A stretch of 64,000 nt of DNA from Diphasiastrum complanatum (GCA_029204225.1 CM055107.1:20806000-20869999); one strand, 5' to 3'; positions 50,901 to 62,665 are shown, numbered from the stretch's first letter. A program made the numbers and translations. The notes: generated by a model from the letters alone, not told the origin.

Positions 50901-52317
50901 AATACCTGTACATAAGCCAATTTTCACATTCATCCCTTCTAGTAAACAAGGAACTAACTAACAGCCATTGCACAAGTCAACAAAATTCATTTAGGAGGAA
51001 TTTTAAAAGGACTTTAGGGAGGAAAACGACCTTATGAATTAAAAACCTGAAAGATCTCAAACTGAGGCATAAAAACAACTACTACAAAGAATATTTGTAA
51101 GTGATAAATACATAACTGTTCAAGAAGATCGATTAGAACCTCCAAATGGTCTTGCGCTGATCCATTTGGGCGCAGCAAGAAAACCTACAAAAGAGTAGAA
51201 GTACCTCCTTAAGGACAGCCAATGCTAAAATTTTCAAGCCAAACCAGCTGTGTTCAGGAAACAAGCGTAGAAAATTTGTGAAATTTGTCTTTTATTCAGC
51301 AAACATCTTCTGCTAAATAATTGATTCAATTGTGTCCACGAAGATCGTGATCTATTGAATCTTGAACACAAGAAACCTGACCATTTCCCACCTTCCACCT
51401 GATCAGAAAGGAGGAATATGCTCTTCCAGAATAAGTGGAAATTGCTCAGACATTAAAGTACAAGGAACTCACAACAATCCCCTTTAACATGCTAATGTCA
51501 GACCATACTGAAACCATACCAAAGTTTTACAAAAGGTCTCAGCTTGACAACCCTTTTAGTCTAGCACAATCATCTTGTATTCATCATTATCCTGGGACAA
51601 TTCCACACAACCAATAAATTGATACAAACTACAAACTAATCTCAAGATTGAAGCTATAAAATTTAACAAGTTATGATTGCCTTTATCTATAACTATGAGA
51701 TGATGCAAATAAATCAAAATACAGATTTGTCCATGCCTGGATTAAATCCATTAAGAAAAGTACATGCACTAATTCTTAGAATCTCATGAGCAAGCTTCCG
51801 CACATCTATTGCATTGGAGACAAGTTGAACAGCTAAAGCTATCTTCTAAGTGAATGCATCTTGACTCAAATTCAACATTTTGATTTTGGATGACAGTCAT
51901 CACATACTTGGCAAGAAGCCGTCCACATTTATGACTTGCTATGGACTTAAAAAACAGATAGCTTTCAACTTGGAGGAGCTTAGAGTTTTCAATACCTTTG
52001 CAAAAATCTTGTATCCCTCGCACTCTCATTAATAGCATGCAAAATTTCTGTTGTGAATGATTCGAGATAAAATCAAACATTTTTCCAAAACATACTGCCA
52101 TCAACGTCTTAAAGTTATAAATTTCTGAATGTAGCCTTGGCCTTCAAGTCACTTGGAAGGTGGCAACAACTTGTGAAATGACAATAACAGCACTCACAAT
52201 TGATTTGGCAACAACTTTTGCCAATGAAGTGCTTGAGGTACCATTGAAGGCAAACTTGAAATGATTTGAAACTTCTCTTTGGATTGGAATAATTGAGGTT
52301 GCTTTCCCAATGGGCAC
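20302..52317 (-). CDS. PA200: Proteasome activator PA200 (PSME4/Blm10), C-terminal 1,617 residues
   Basis: HEAT-repeat cap of the 20S proteasome, promoting ubiquitin-independent degradation in nucleus and cytosol. Exons in order: 52317-52198, 51184-51117, 50905-50804, 50684-50459, 50033-49749, 49613-49498, 49185-49059, 48919-48701, 48376-48227, 38692-38616, 37364-37153, 37014-36795, 36685-36606, 36517-36400, 36093-35923, 26299-26131, 26013-25970, 25851-25767, 25635-25478, 25345-25236, 25032-24122, 23275-22976, 22802-22707, 21859-21681, 21507-21426, 21296-21169, 21018-20914, 20637-20484, 20343-20302. They join in phase to 1,617 codons plus TAA without a stop. Landmarks shared with Arabidopsis PA200 from memory: YYHPSNGG, ATHQLEAAV, LGLDANDPPKTLAT, QALKKISKF, NTWRASQSKY, SVPEWAACIRYTVTGKGK, VKWMET, EFRRTHADTW. 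C-terminus STSYFV fits the HbYX-type docking tail. Two introns use GC donors. About 270 N-terminal residues lie beyond 64000. Confidence 0.95.
20638..20913 (-). other. GC-AG intron of PA200
   Basis: The exon ends CCGAG and the intron starts GCAAGT, the strong consensus typical of GC donors; the acceptor is TTTCAG. Only this junction gives ProArg-TrpLeuPro in phase; no usable GT lies in place. Confidence 0.85.
26790..27330 (-). pseudogene. LINE ORF2 fragment (linker before RT and first RT block)
   Basis: Encodes YNRTLRRRKRAYDDSEG, FIPRAPPPLLDDL, DIEDLESELL and NIIHPIHKNGDPMVPGNYR, the stretch between endonuclease and RT fingers seen in the same order in the LINEs at 53900-54370 and 58020-58180. 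No catalytic RT motif remains. Both ends are truncated. Confidence 0.8.
27333..27444 (-). mobile_element. LINE 3'-end insertion (about 90 bp) framed by (GA)n
   Basis: GA run 27333-27345, then 27346-27432, which on the minus strand is the LINE 3' end with hairpin variant at 27367-27380 (ATGC arms kept, inner pair lost), then GA run 27433-27444. A very short 5'-truncated copy lying entirely inside a GA tract. Confidence 0.75.
27445..30048 (+). pseudogene. Ty3/gypsy pol remnant (RT, RNase H, integrase)
   Basis: Order on the + strand: RT from about 27627 (VFSKIDLKSGYHQV), a deletion, then FVVNFVDDILVYS (27777-27806); RNase H with ETDASD near 28219 and THEKELY; integrase zinc-binding piece (SAGHPGLDKTYELI), core with SMDFVT near 29003, SDKDTR near 29188 and HPETDGQIERVNQTLEDM near 29276; GPY/F region (HCGPWKVVKRIS) near 29690; chromodomain-like end with ILDRRERRLHNRLIREYLV near 29880. 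Many frameshifts, stops and an internal RT deletion, so dead. The 5' end is truncated next to the (GA)n of the preceding LINE copy. Confidence 0.9.
30049..30596 (+). repeat. LTR of the gypsy element, right end cut
   Basis: Starts TGTTACAGC after the purine-rich tract GAGGAGGGAAGGGA. It contains a 75-bp direct duplication (first copy from about 30221, second from about 30296), each with ACATGTGTCA-like palindromes. The right end is set by the LINE fragment that begins near 30597 and is uncertain. Confidence 0.65.
30597..30730 (-). pseudogene. LINE ORF2 C-terminal fragment
   Basis: Encodes MIQANPSVSHQIILAKFAV and LDAILQLIKYIQRV, matching the post-RT region of the LINEs at 54500-54640 and 32820-32930. 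It is fused in frame to copia-derived sequence at about 30730. Confidence 0.8.
30731..31190 (-). pseudogene. Ty1/copia internal remnant (integrase C-terminus)
   Basis: On the minus strand encodes WLGYDNQEKGYRLYDLEGKK and DVVFDEES, the end of a copia integrase, then a linker with LSTPIQEPRVT. Directly after the LTR comes a primer-binding-like sequence TGGTATCTTAACA (31178-31190). gag, most of integrase, RT and RNase H are missing, so the element lost its middle and its 3' half. Confidence 0.82.
31191..31620 (-). repeat. Copia 5' LTR
   Basis: 430 bp, on the element strand TGTTAGGAATTA to TTCTGACA, followed at once by a tRNA-Met-type primer-binding sequence. No second LTR is visible on the other side. 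Confidence 0.78.
31621..31737 (-). mobile_element. Probable LINE 5' end next to the copia LTR
   Basis: The minus-strand sequence is rich in CTG/CCT triplets, like the 5' ends of other LINE copies, and lies directly downstream of the 3' tail of the LINE at 31738-35348, the place where a next head-to-tail copy is expected. The copia LTR interrupts it. Assignment rests on position and composition. Confidence 0.45.
31738..35348 (-). mobile_element. LINE, near full length but lacking the endonuclease
   Basis: Reads leftward from a (GA)n tract at 35349. ORF1: N-terminal low-complexity part 35339-35058, then coiled coil and RRM-like region 34907-34550 (LNIRVKGIPDTQDAVTEA). It jumps from the ORF1 C-terminus near 34500 straight to the ORF2 linker, so the APE domain is gone. 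RT 34276-33250: NIIHPIHKNGDPM, DFRKAFDSVPRSL, YADDVVLVSP (about 33305-33316). Post-RT region 32933-32589, Cys/His cluster CQLCSLDEVESEEHF near 32480, acidic and Ser-rich C-terminus to about 32030. 3' hairpin 31766-31779, then short CTTTCTTTCTC tail. Frameshifts throughout; dead. It lies in sense with PA200. Confidence 0.85.
35349..35394 (+). repeat. (GA)23 microsatellite
   Basis: Pure GA between the 5' end of the LINE at 31738-35348 and the 3' end of the next copy. Confidence 0.95.
35395..35502 (-). mobile_element. LINE 3' end only (about 108 bp)
   Basis: On the minus strand the last 108 bp of the LINE with hairpin at 35420-35433 and the ATTAATAAAGC string, bounded by GA tracts on both sides. 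A 5'-truncated copy. Confidence 0.88.
35503..35570 (+). repeat. (GA)18(AAG)n microsatellite
   Basis: GA to 35538, then AAG repeats to 35570, as also seen at 3195-3269. Confidence 0.95.
35571..35851 (-). mobile_element. LINE 3' end only (about 280 bp)
   Basis: Closely matches 31740-32010 over its whole length (3' UTR, ORF2 tail codons). Hairpin at 35590-35603. 5'-truncated at the GA tract that begins at 35852. Confidence 0.88.
35852..35917 (+). repeat. (GA)33 microsatellite at the PA200 donor site
   Basis: On the gene strand the intron begins GTGAGT and runs directly into CTCTCT. The tract is 66 bp long and separates the splice donor from the stacked LINE copies. Confidence 0.95.
36094..36399 (-). 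other. Second GC-AG intron of PA200
   Basis: The exon ends CGTAG and the intron starts GCAAGT; the acceptor is TTGCAG. Only this junction gives LeuArgArg-ProGlnTrp in phase, as in the Arabidopsis protein recalled. Confidence 0.85.
37365..38615 (-). other. PA200 intron, no insertion recognised
   Basis: Ordinary AT-rich intron. No transposon motif was found; an open + frame at 37768-37956 has no recognisable features. Confidence 0.5.
38858..39012. repeat. 77-bp imperfect tandem duplication
   Basis: The block at 38880-38935 recurs at 38957-39012 unchanged over 56 bp; the preceding 20 bp are similar but diverged. Confidence 0.85.
39791..40066 (-). pseudogene. Ty3/gypsy integrase C-terminus (minus-strand element)
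   Basis: Encodes ENCTYREFENGEWVYLLVPS, RYCGPWLIIKKVSQVAYKL and HPVFHVSKLKRC, the GPY/F module. It probably belongs to the same element as the gag at 41327-41578 and the LTR at 42480-42917, interrupted by the plus-strand insertion from about 40067 to 41359. The 3' LTR is missing. Confidence 0.85.
40067..41359 (+). mobile_element. Gypsy 3' end with LTR, inserted in a minus-strand gypsy
   Basis: Non-coding internal 3' region, polypurine tract (TTTAAGGAGGGAAGAA), LTR 40881-41359. The region 40085-40400 has a diverged counterpart at 45505-46860 (shared block AAAAGGAGGGGTGAAGTG and others), so this is the same family as the element at 43319-47489. The left part of the element is absent. Confidence 0.72.
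40881..41359 (+). repeat. Gypsy LTR
   Basis: Begins TGTTATGGCC after a polypurine tract and ends GGTCTTTACA, 479 bp with TG...CA ends. The last 420 bp align by eye with 47068-47489. Confidence 0.78.
41327..41578 (-). pseudogene. Ty3/gypsy gag fragment
   Basis: Encodes VLQWLDRWNSHFSMHDSSDD then INVAVMYLRGKAFTWWQDV, the typical capsid region of plant gypsy gag. Its last codons run into the LTR of the inserted + strand element, so the true break is at about 41360. Confidence 0.82.
42465..42477 (-). other. Primer-binding site of the minus-strand gypsy
   Basis: On the minus strand TGGCATCAGAGCC, two bases after the LTR end; one mismatch to the tRNA-iMet-complementary TGGTATCAGAGC usual in plant LTR elements. 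Confidence 0.8.
42480..42917 (-). repeat. Gypsy 5' LTR (minus strand)
   Basis: 438 bp with matching ends: on + TGTTA at the left and TAACA at the right. The primer-binding site follows on the minus strand. Only one LTR remains. An untranslated leader with a poly-C run (42066-42083) lies between it and gag. Confidence 0.82.
42918..43318 (+). pseudogene. LINE remnant: ORF1 N-terminus joined to RT
   Basis: Ser-rich low-complexity stretch, then PYTPAKAMESYLASSLSVRY near 43081, matching the conserved IYTPAKSFEQY motif of ORF1 in the copies at 56390 and 63345. From about 43225 it continues with DLGFFDDTVLAVMELYERVL, an RT segment. An internal deletion has fused the two. Confidence 0.75.
43319..47489 (+). 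mobile_element. Degenerate Ty3/gypsy element
   Basis: Inserted in, or joined to, a LINE whose pieces lie at 42918-43318 and 47490-47815. RT is recognisable only at about 44645-44800 (GYFEFLMLPFGLMNT, then CLVVFLDDIFIYS). Downstream there is no coding sequence; the 3' part matches the internal region at 40085-40880 in diverged form. The 3' LTR is at 47068-47489. No 5' LTR was identified, so the left boundary is an estimate. Confidence 0.7.
47068..47489 (+). repeat. Gypsy 3' LTR, first 60-90 bp missing
   Basis: Aligns by eye with 40940-41359 and ends in the same GGTCTTTACA. The start found at 40881 (TGTTATGGCC) is not present here. Confidence 0.72.
47490..47815 (+). pseudogene. LINE ORF2 C-terminal fragment
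   Basis: Encodes HFIFVCPAYYEI (last part of the Cys/His cluster), then the acidic and Arg-rich tail with RRGPSHIRQRQHISVILPTS and a Ser run, as at 55060-55520. Frameshifted inside. Confidence 0.8.
47930..48100 (+). pseudogene. RT fragment of another non-LTR element
   Basis: Encodes EQGCPLSPPLFGLY, then SQDLNNKIPFSMGVRQAKL, the RT palm block of a different LINE. It ends just before PA200 exon 48227-48376. Very short. Confidence 0.55.
51185..52197 (-). other. PA200 intron, nothing recognised
   Basis: Contains an open minus-strand frame at 51784-52104 with no family I recognise; no host exon fits here because exons 52317-52198 and 51184-51117 join directly in phase. Confidence 0.5.
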
Positions 52318-52341
52318 CTGAAAAGCAACAATGTGTATTAG

Positions 52342-52344
<3 letters not shown>

Positions 52345-52426
<82 letters not shown>
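52345..52426 (+). repeat. (CT)41 microsatellite next to a PA200 acceptor
   Basis: Pure CT, 82 bp, 27 bp upstream (on the gene strand) of the exon starting at 52317; only a CTAAT branch-like site and a short pyrimidine stretch lie between. A LINE starts directly at 52427. Confidence 0.95.
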
Positions 52427-52428
<2 letters not shown>

Positions 52429-53561
52429 CATGGAGGTGGCGTTGGCTTAGCTGGGCTCTGCCCCCTACCTGCCCTCCATCACATTCATCCCTCCATCGCA
52501 CTACCCCCCTGCCCCTCCCTTTCTATGGCCAGCTAAGGCGTCGGGTAGACGAGTTATTTACAAAGATGGCCAGGTCCACTATGTTGATCATGTATCCAGC
52601 AGTTCCCAGAGATAGGGAATTGGGGTCCCCGGGTATGGGAGCATCCCGGGGCCCCACCCACACCGCTTACGGATTGGAGTGTGGAATTGTGATGGTATCC
52701 ATTCATTGTCAGCATTTGATAGATTGCATTGCGGGGAGAGATTTGTTGTTCTTTATGGAGACTCATGAGAGCCAAGAGTGAGGTCTTCCTACCTTTCTGG
52801 GATACAGATGGGATTCAGTTTATACGCCAGAGACTAGATCCATGACCGGGAGAGGTTCAGGTGGAGTTGCTTGCTTGTACAGGGAGTCCCTGCGTCCTAT
52901 CATTGAGTTTGTCAGGCACGACGAGCATGCACGTTATATTTGGCTCCATATTGATAGACACGGCATCGGATTAGATAGAGACTTATTCGTTGCAGCTTGT
53001 TACTTTCCTCCTGAGTCCTCTTCCTTTGCTGATAATACTGGGTCACCTTTTTTGGATTTTTCTATGGATGTGGTCAGATACGCAGAGCGGGGACATGTAC
53101 TTCTCACTGGTGATTTTATTGCCAGGGCTGACAACAGTTTGGGACCTGTTACTACTTATGGAAATGGAAAGTACTTGCTACAGCTAGGAGAAGCTCATGA
53201 GCTAGCCAATTACAATGGCCTAGCATGCTGGCCCGATTCTAGCAGATATACATGCCATCCCCATAGCGGAGGCCACAGTGTTTTTGATTACTTGATAGGG
53301 TCACCATCCTCCATTCCACATATATCTGATTTTTGTATCACTCACACCACTCTTTCCGATCACTCCTTTTTATCCTTCAGTCTTGGCACTACCTTGCGTC
53401 ACAGTTGTCTTCCCATCCCACACATCGTGCACCCATATATTCCTTTGATCACCTGTGTAAACCGCTCTATCAAGAGTCTCTAGCCTCGCTACTTCATCAT
53501 TTCCCACAAAATAGCCCATTAGAATCACAAGCCTCCTTCCTCACCACCTCACTCCACACCG

Positions 53562-53913
53562 CTGCTTCTCTGGCTTTCCCTTCCAAACCTTACAAACACA
53601 AAAGGTCCATTTCTTTTAGACCCCCATACCCTCCCTGGTTTGATGATGAATGCCGCTCACAACACTCCCTTGTAACACACACACGTATACATGCACCACA
53701 CCTCCTTCATTTTGCCCGTCGTTCCCTTCATGGTTTCCTGCTTCTTTGGCTTTCCCTTCCAAACCTTACAAACACAAAAGGTCCATTTCTTTTAGACCCC
53801 CATACCCTCCCTGGTTTGATGATGAATGCCGCTCACAACACTCCCTTGTAACACGCACACGTATACATGCACCACACCTCCTTCATTTTGCCCGTCGTTC
53901 CCTTCATGGTTTG
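53562..53913 (+). repeat. 176-bp tandem duplication in LINE copy A
   Basis: 53562-53737 is repeated at 53738-53913 with only a few differences. The length is not a multiple of three, so it shifts the ORF2 frame. Confidence 0.9.
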
Positions 53914-55688
53914 CTTCGCTGTAAAAAGAGTGCCTATGAAGCTTCCAAGGGGAAACATCTTGTTGACCTCCTCTACAGTTCTTCCACAGGTGCCTTTTGG
54001 CGTGAGTTCATCCCCCACGCTCCACCTCCTCTTTTAGATGACCTACGTCGCTGGACTGATTACGCCACCACACTCTACACCATACCCACTAATGCTCCAG
54101 TTTCCATCTCTCGTCGTCCATCCGAGTTCACCTTCTTCACCTCAAACATGGTCCTAGCTGCCATTAAGAGAATGACGACACGTAAAACCAGAGATCTCGA
54201 CGACCTTGAATCCGAACTACTAATCCATGTTGCTGACCTGCTTTCACCTATTTTGACCAACCTTCTCAATCGTGTTGTTGCTTCTGGCTTCCCATCTCCC
54301 TGGTCTACTAATATCATCCATCCCATTCATAAAAATGATGACCCCATGAATCCCAATAATTTCTGCACTATCATGATTGGACATGTTGTCGGCTTTTTGA
54401 CACCATCGTTTCTCCTACAGTGCTATATGCATCAGCTGCATGGTGTACGGGCCTCACTTCATCTGACTGGGCCAGTATCTCGCGATTACAGATCGCTATG
54501 CTTTCACGCATGATTCGGGCTAAGCCTTCAGTACCACACCAAATCATCCTTGCTGAGTTTGCGGTTCCGCCTATGTACCTTGATACCTTACTCCAGCTCA
54601 TCACATATATTCAGCGCGTCAATGCGTTCCAGTCCTCTGAGCAGAGATATACTCAGGCTGCTCTCATTTCATCTCAGCATCTTCATAGTCAGGGCTACCA
54701 TGTGGCTTGGTTCTCTCAGGCCTCCAGAATTCTTAGCACACTCGGTATCTCTATCATCGCTCTTCCTTATGGTACCCATGACTACATCAGACGATTCATT
54801 TATAGAGCTTACCTTGAGCGAGCATGGCATGACCAGTTGGGTGTCAAACCCGACTTTTATCGACTTCATTTTTTGGAGACAGATGTATCAGGGTCCCCAC
54901 TTCTACCACTTTACCTACGATGTGGATTATCACACGATCTCAGATTCATATTGGGTCAGCTCCGTGTCTTTTCACACCAGCTTGAGATTGAGATTGGTTG
55001 GTTTCAGGGTACTCCACGAGAAGACAGGATCTGCCAGCAATGTTCCCTAGGTGCAGTAGAGACTGAGGAGCGTTTTATTTTTATTTGCCCAGCTTATTAT
55101 GAGATTCGTGGGAGATATTATTGCTTGTTTAGGGATACACCATTTACATTGCGTTCACTTGTTACCTATGAGGATCCACGCCGTGTTGCACTTATGATCC
55201 GAGAGATGTTTCTATTACGACGGGATCTACAGCCTTGGCGTCAGATTGCTCCTGACACAGCTTCAGATGACCTCCTTTTTCTCTGGACGACGTTCATGAC
55301 AGTCCCAGATTCAGATGATGATAACGAGGATGAGGACACGACTTCCCACAAAGATCAGAGACAGCGCACTTCCCAGCATTACCTAGCAGCTAGACCTCTT
55401 TGTCCTACCACGAGGAGACGACCCTCTTACATTCGACATCGGCAGCATATCTCAGTCTCACTGCCCACAACTTTAATTATATCTTTTTTCAGTAGTAGCA
55501 GCATCACCTCCAAGACATGATCTGCGGCTTGCTTACATTGTACATAGCCATTTTTGGCTTCATACATGTTGGTTTAGTTAACTTTGGTATTTGTGTTTAG
55601 ATTTACTATATATGCTTTTCTTTCAGTTTTGGAAACGTTTTTCATCCCCAGATGATCCACATACTTGATATGTACTTATTTGTCTTAT

Positions 55689-55702
55689 ATGCCTTTTGGC
55701 AT
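55689..55702 (+). other. LINE 3' terminal hairpin (copy A)
   Basis: ATGCC-TTTT-GGCAT, followed by GGAAAAAGACATTAATAAAG and the CT tail. Confidence 0.85.
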
Positions 55703-55725
55703 GGAAAAAGACATTAATAAAGATT

Positions 55726-55729
<4 letters not shown>

Positions 55730-55816
<87 letters not shown>
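55730..55816 (+). repeat. (CT)43 microsatellite between LINE copies A and B
   Basis: Pure CT; copy A ends and copy B starts at its borders with no other sequence between. Confidence 0.95.
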
Positions 55817-55819
<3 letters not shown>

Positions 55820-58800
55820 GGCACCTGATCTGTAGCAGGGTGTCCCTAAGCTATCTATGGCCAAAAAAGGGAAGGGGAGCCCACGCTCCCCCCCCCCCCC
55901 CACGCACTTCTGCCCGTGTCCACGCTCCCTCAGCGATGGCCCAACCTTCTCCTCCACCGATGGTCCCTCCTTCACCATCACTAGTCTCGCTCACCACCTC
56001 TTCATCGCTGGTCCCTCCCTCCACATCGCTCACCACCTCTTCTACCCCATCACTGGTCTAGCATTCACCATCACAGATGGTCCCTCCCTCCACATCGCTG
56101 GTCCAGATCCCTCCCTCCACATCACTGAATGCAGATTCATCCACCAGCGACCCCCTGTCCATCAGCGCTACTGACAACATCCCTTTCTTGTTGTCCATCA
56201 GCGCTCCAAAACCTATCATCACTGCCACTTCCTTCACAACGGTTGCTTCGAGCCATAGTGATGGTACTGCTGATACAGATGGAGTCTTACGTAGGGTGAA
56301 GATTGAGTCAGCGTTGCCTACCAATCTAGTCCACACTCCCTACCCTCCACCTGCTCACCCATCTTTCGTGATACCTGAGATTTATACACCTGCCAAGTCA
56401 TTTGAACAGTACATTCTTTCCTACATCGAGCAGATCAAACACGAATCCACCTCTCTACGAAAGGAAATGGGACAGGACAGCTTCAAGGGATCATTCAATC
56501 TATGTCCGCTGAGCGGGAAATCATGTTAACCCAGATTACTTCTTTGGAGGCAGCAATAAGTAATCAAGGAGAACCTACCAAGATTCAAGAATTGGAAGAG
56601 AAGATAGAGCGGCATAGAGCTGAGACGAAAACGTGGGCCTCTTTTTCAAGGAAGATGTTAAGGAAGGTACACCCTCCTTCAACCGAGTCATTTCAGCCAC
56701 CATATCCGAAGAGCGAATGCGCGAGTACAAAACCCTGAATATAAGGGTCCGCGGAGTTGAAGACACCAATGATCCAAAGACTGAAGCAACCAGCTTTCTT
56801 TCAAGCACACTCTCCCACCACTCCGAAGGGTTGGATAGAGCTTGGGGGGAACCAAACGAGATCCTTCTACACTCATTGTTCGCTTCACGAATTTGGAAGA
56901 GAGACGGGCAACCCTCAAACTGCGGGCTAAGCTTAGAGGTACACTTATATTTATGGATGATGATCTCACTCCCATGCAGGTTGCGGATCGGAAAAAGGCA
57001 TTCAGTGAGGCAAAAGCGTTGGGGAAGAGAGTAATTTATCGGGATGGCAAAGCTCAATACATTGATCCTCCGAATCCTGACAAATAGGGAGCGTGGCCCT
57101 CCGGACTAGGTAGCGGTTCGGGGGCTCTTTCTAGAGCATTGCGGTTCAGATTATGGAACTGCAATGGCATTCATTCTTCAGCTACCGCCGGAGATTTTAG
57201 AGATTTTTGCACTGAGGATGATATCTTACTACTTACCGAGACACATGAGAGTCCCGAGAGAGGTCTACCGGCTGTTGCGAATTTTTGTTGGTTCTCTGCA
57301 CATCGGAGGGAGACGAGCATTGACAGATCGAGGTTCTAGTGGGGTGGCCTGCTTAGTCCGCGACTTCATTCGGCCCTGGGTCGAGTTGGTGCATAATGAT
57401 GAGCGAGCTCGCTGTATTTGGATTCAGGTGGACCGGACTCTGACGGGACTGAACCGAGACCTTTTTCTAGCCGTTTGCTATTTTCCACCAGACACATCAG
57501 TTTTCACATCAGATGAGGAGTCACCTTACTTGGATATCTCTTCAGACATTATCAGATACGAGGAGCGGGGTTAAATTCTCCTAGCTGGCGACTTTAATGC
57601 CAGGACTGGATCCAGGCAGACAGAGTTTCACAGAGCAGAGGATGATCCACAGCGGATACATGCTTTAGACTGGGATGATCTTGGACTCCGGCGACGATCA
57701 GCACATGCAAAGGGTCCAGTTACCGCATATGGAGAGCTGATGCTTCAATTGGGCGAGGCTCACGGATTGGCCCTTTATAATGGCTTACTGCAGTGGCCTG
57801 ATTCAGGTGACTTTACCTGTTTTCCACATAGCAGAGGGAGTAGTGTTGTTGACTTTAGCCTTTCCATCTAAACCTCACAACAACAAACCAACTCATCCAC
57901 AATCACCTCAACCTTTCCATCCACCATGGTACGACGTGGAATGCTGCTCCCTTCACCACAATGTCACACATGCTCGTTTCCATGCCCCCCATCTCCTTCG
58001 CTCCTCACAACAAGTGTACAACCGCACACTTCGCCACAAAAAGCGTCCCTATGATGACTCCGAAGGAAGCCGCCTTGTGAACCTCCTTTTCAACTCCTCT
58101 TCTGGTGCCTTTTCGCGTGAATTTATCCCCCGTGCTCCACCCCCTCTCCTGGATGACCTACATACCTGGACTGACTATGCTACCTAGCTTTACACTATAT
58201 CCACTGATACGCCCATTTCCATCTCTCCTTGACCTTTAGACTTCACCCTCTACACCCTTGATTTGGTCCAGGCAGTAGTCAAAAAATTGAAATTAGGGTT
58301 CACCCTCTACACATTGAACTAGAGACATTGAAGATCTTGAATCCGAGCTATTGATTCACGCTTCAGACACCCTTGCGCCCACACTAGGAAAGCATTTGAC
58401 TTTGTTCCACGCTCTCTACTTATCCAGAGGCTTCGCGACTTGATTTTCTTGACGGATACTATTCTAGTTGTCATGGCTCTCTATGAGAGGGTTTTGGGTT
58501 GCTTTCGTCATAGTAGTGGCATTCTGAGCAAATCCGGAGTACTATTCGGGTTAAGCAGGGATGCTCTCTTTCACCAGTTCTTTTTGGACTATACATCGAT
58601 GAGCTAGAGCGGGTCATTTCTCAGTGTGGCGGGGATGGTTGCAGGCTTGGTGACATTCTGATCGCTATCCTTCTCTATGTGGATGATGTGGTGCTATCTC
58701 TCATACCAGAGAGGGATTACAGAGAAAGCTGGATTGCTTACACACCTATTGTGCCCAGTGGGGTTTAGGGGTGAACCTCTCGGAGAACAAAATCATGGTC

Positions 58801-59500
58801 TTCAATACCTCTCGGGCTTTCATGCAGCGTCAGGAGCTTACCTTTGACGGACAGCCTCTAGAGGTGGTTTCTTCATATACTTACCTTGGCGTGCTCTTCA
58901 CTGGTCCTACTTTCAGTATGAGACAGGCGGCTACTTCTAGACTCGGGAAGGGTCATTCTTCCCTGGTCTAGTTGGAGAGATTCTGCGGGATGCCCCGAGT
59001 AAGTGCAGACTTTTTGACACCATCGTCACCCCTTCAGCCATGTATGCAGCAGAGATATGGTATACAAGCCTCTCCTCCTCACATTGGGCCAACACTTCAC
59101 GCTTACAAACCATGTTAGCTCGCATGATTCGGGCGAAACCCTCTATCCCACATGAGATCATTCTTGTAGAGTTTGCCACCCCCCTATCCAGATAGAGGCA
59201 GCCTTCCAACTTCTCACGTACACCTAGAGAGCTCAGGCACTTCCTGATACAAAGCAGAGATACACACGGCTTGCACTCATGTCCTCCCACCATCTTCAGG
59301 CTCAGGGACACCGGTTGTCATGGTCCTCTCAGACATCACACTTCCTCATGGAGACATTCGGTATCACTATCACAAATCTCCCATTGGGTACACACCAATA
59401 CATTAGACGATCATATCTTGACCGTACTTGGCGACGCCAGTTGGCGGTTAAGCCTGATTACTACCGGATTCACTTTTTGGAGCTGGTCTTCATATATTCA
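55817..59500 (+). mobile_element. LINE copy B, 3' end replaced
   Basis: ORF1 55857-57087 in shifted frames: start MAKKGKGSPRSPP, Ser/Pro-rich domain, IYTPAKSFEQYI, coiled coil (IQELEEKIERH), ISATISEERM, LNIRVRGVEDTND, VIYRDGKAQYIDPPNPDK. ORF2 starts at 57139: RLWNCNGIHSS, ILLLTETHESP, LLAGDFNAR; the end of APE is deleted near 57845. Linker to 58250, RT with RKAFDFVPRSLLIQRL near 58390 and degenerate later motifs, ENKIMVFNTSRA near 58785, post-RT region to about 59500. Then, without CT, it switches to another LINE. Dead. Confidence 0.85.

Positions 59501-62665
<3,165 letters not shown>

Larger units (their letters stand above)
52427..55729 (+). mobile_element. LINE copy A, RT core deleted
   Basis: ORF1 is reduced to its N-terminal leader joined to its end (RVIYKDGQVHYVDH near 52545). 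ORF2: WNCDGIHSLSA and DLLFFMETHES (52680-52780), APE domain 52842-53400 with LLTGDF, then THTTLSDHSF; GDFIAR replaces the usual GDFNAR. Linker 53480-54370 with a 176-bp tandem duplication. At about 54390 the sequence jumps from the start of RT to the post-RT region, so the QGxPLSP and YADD motifs are missing. 54420-55520 encodes the post-RT part, CQQCSLGAVETEERFIF and the Ser-rich end. 3' hairpin 55689-55702, then CT tail. Antisense to PA200. Confidence 0.88.

Noticed and set aside
51784-52104. 107-codon minus-strand frame between two PA200 exons
   Set aside because: Flanking exons already join in phase without it, the frame has no recognised motif and no clear splice sites.
52345-52426. GAGA-type promoter element
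   Set aside because: The tract lies deep in a gene next to an acceptor and continues into a LINE; insertion site is the simpler reading.
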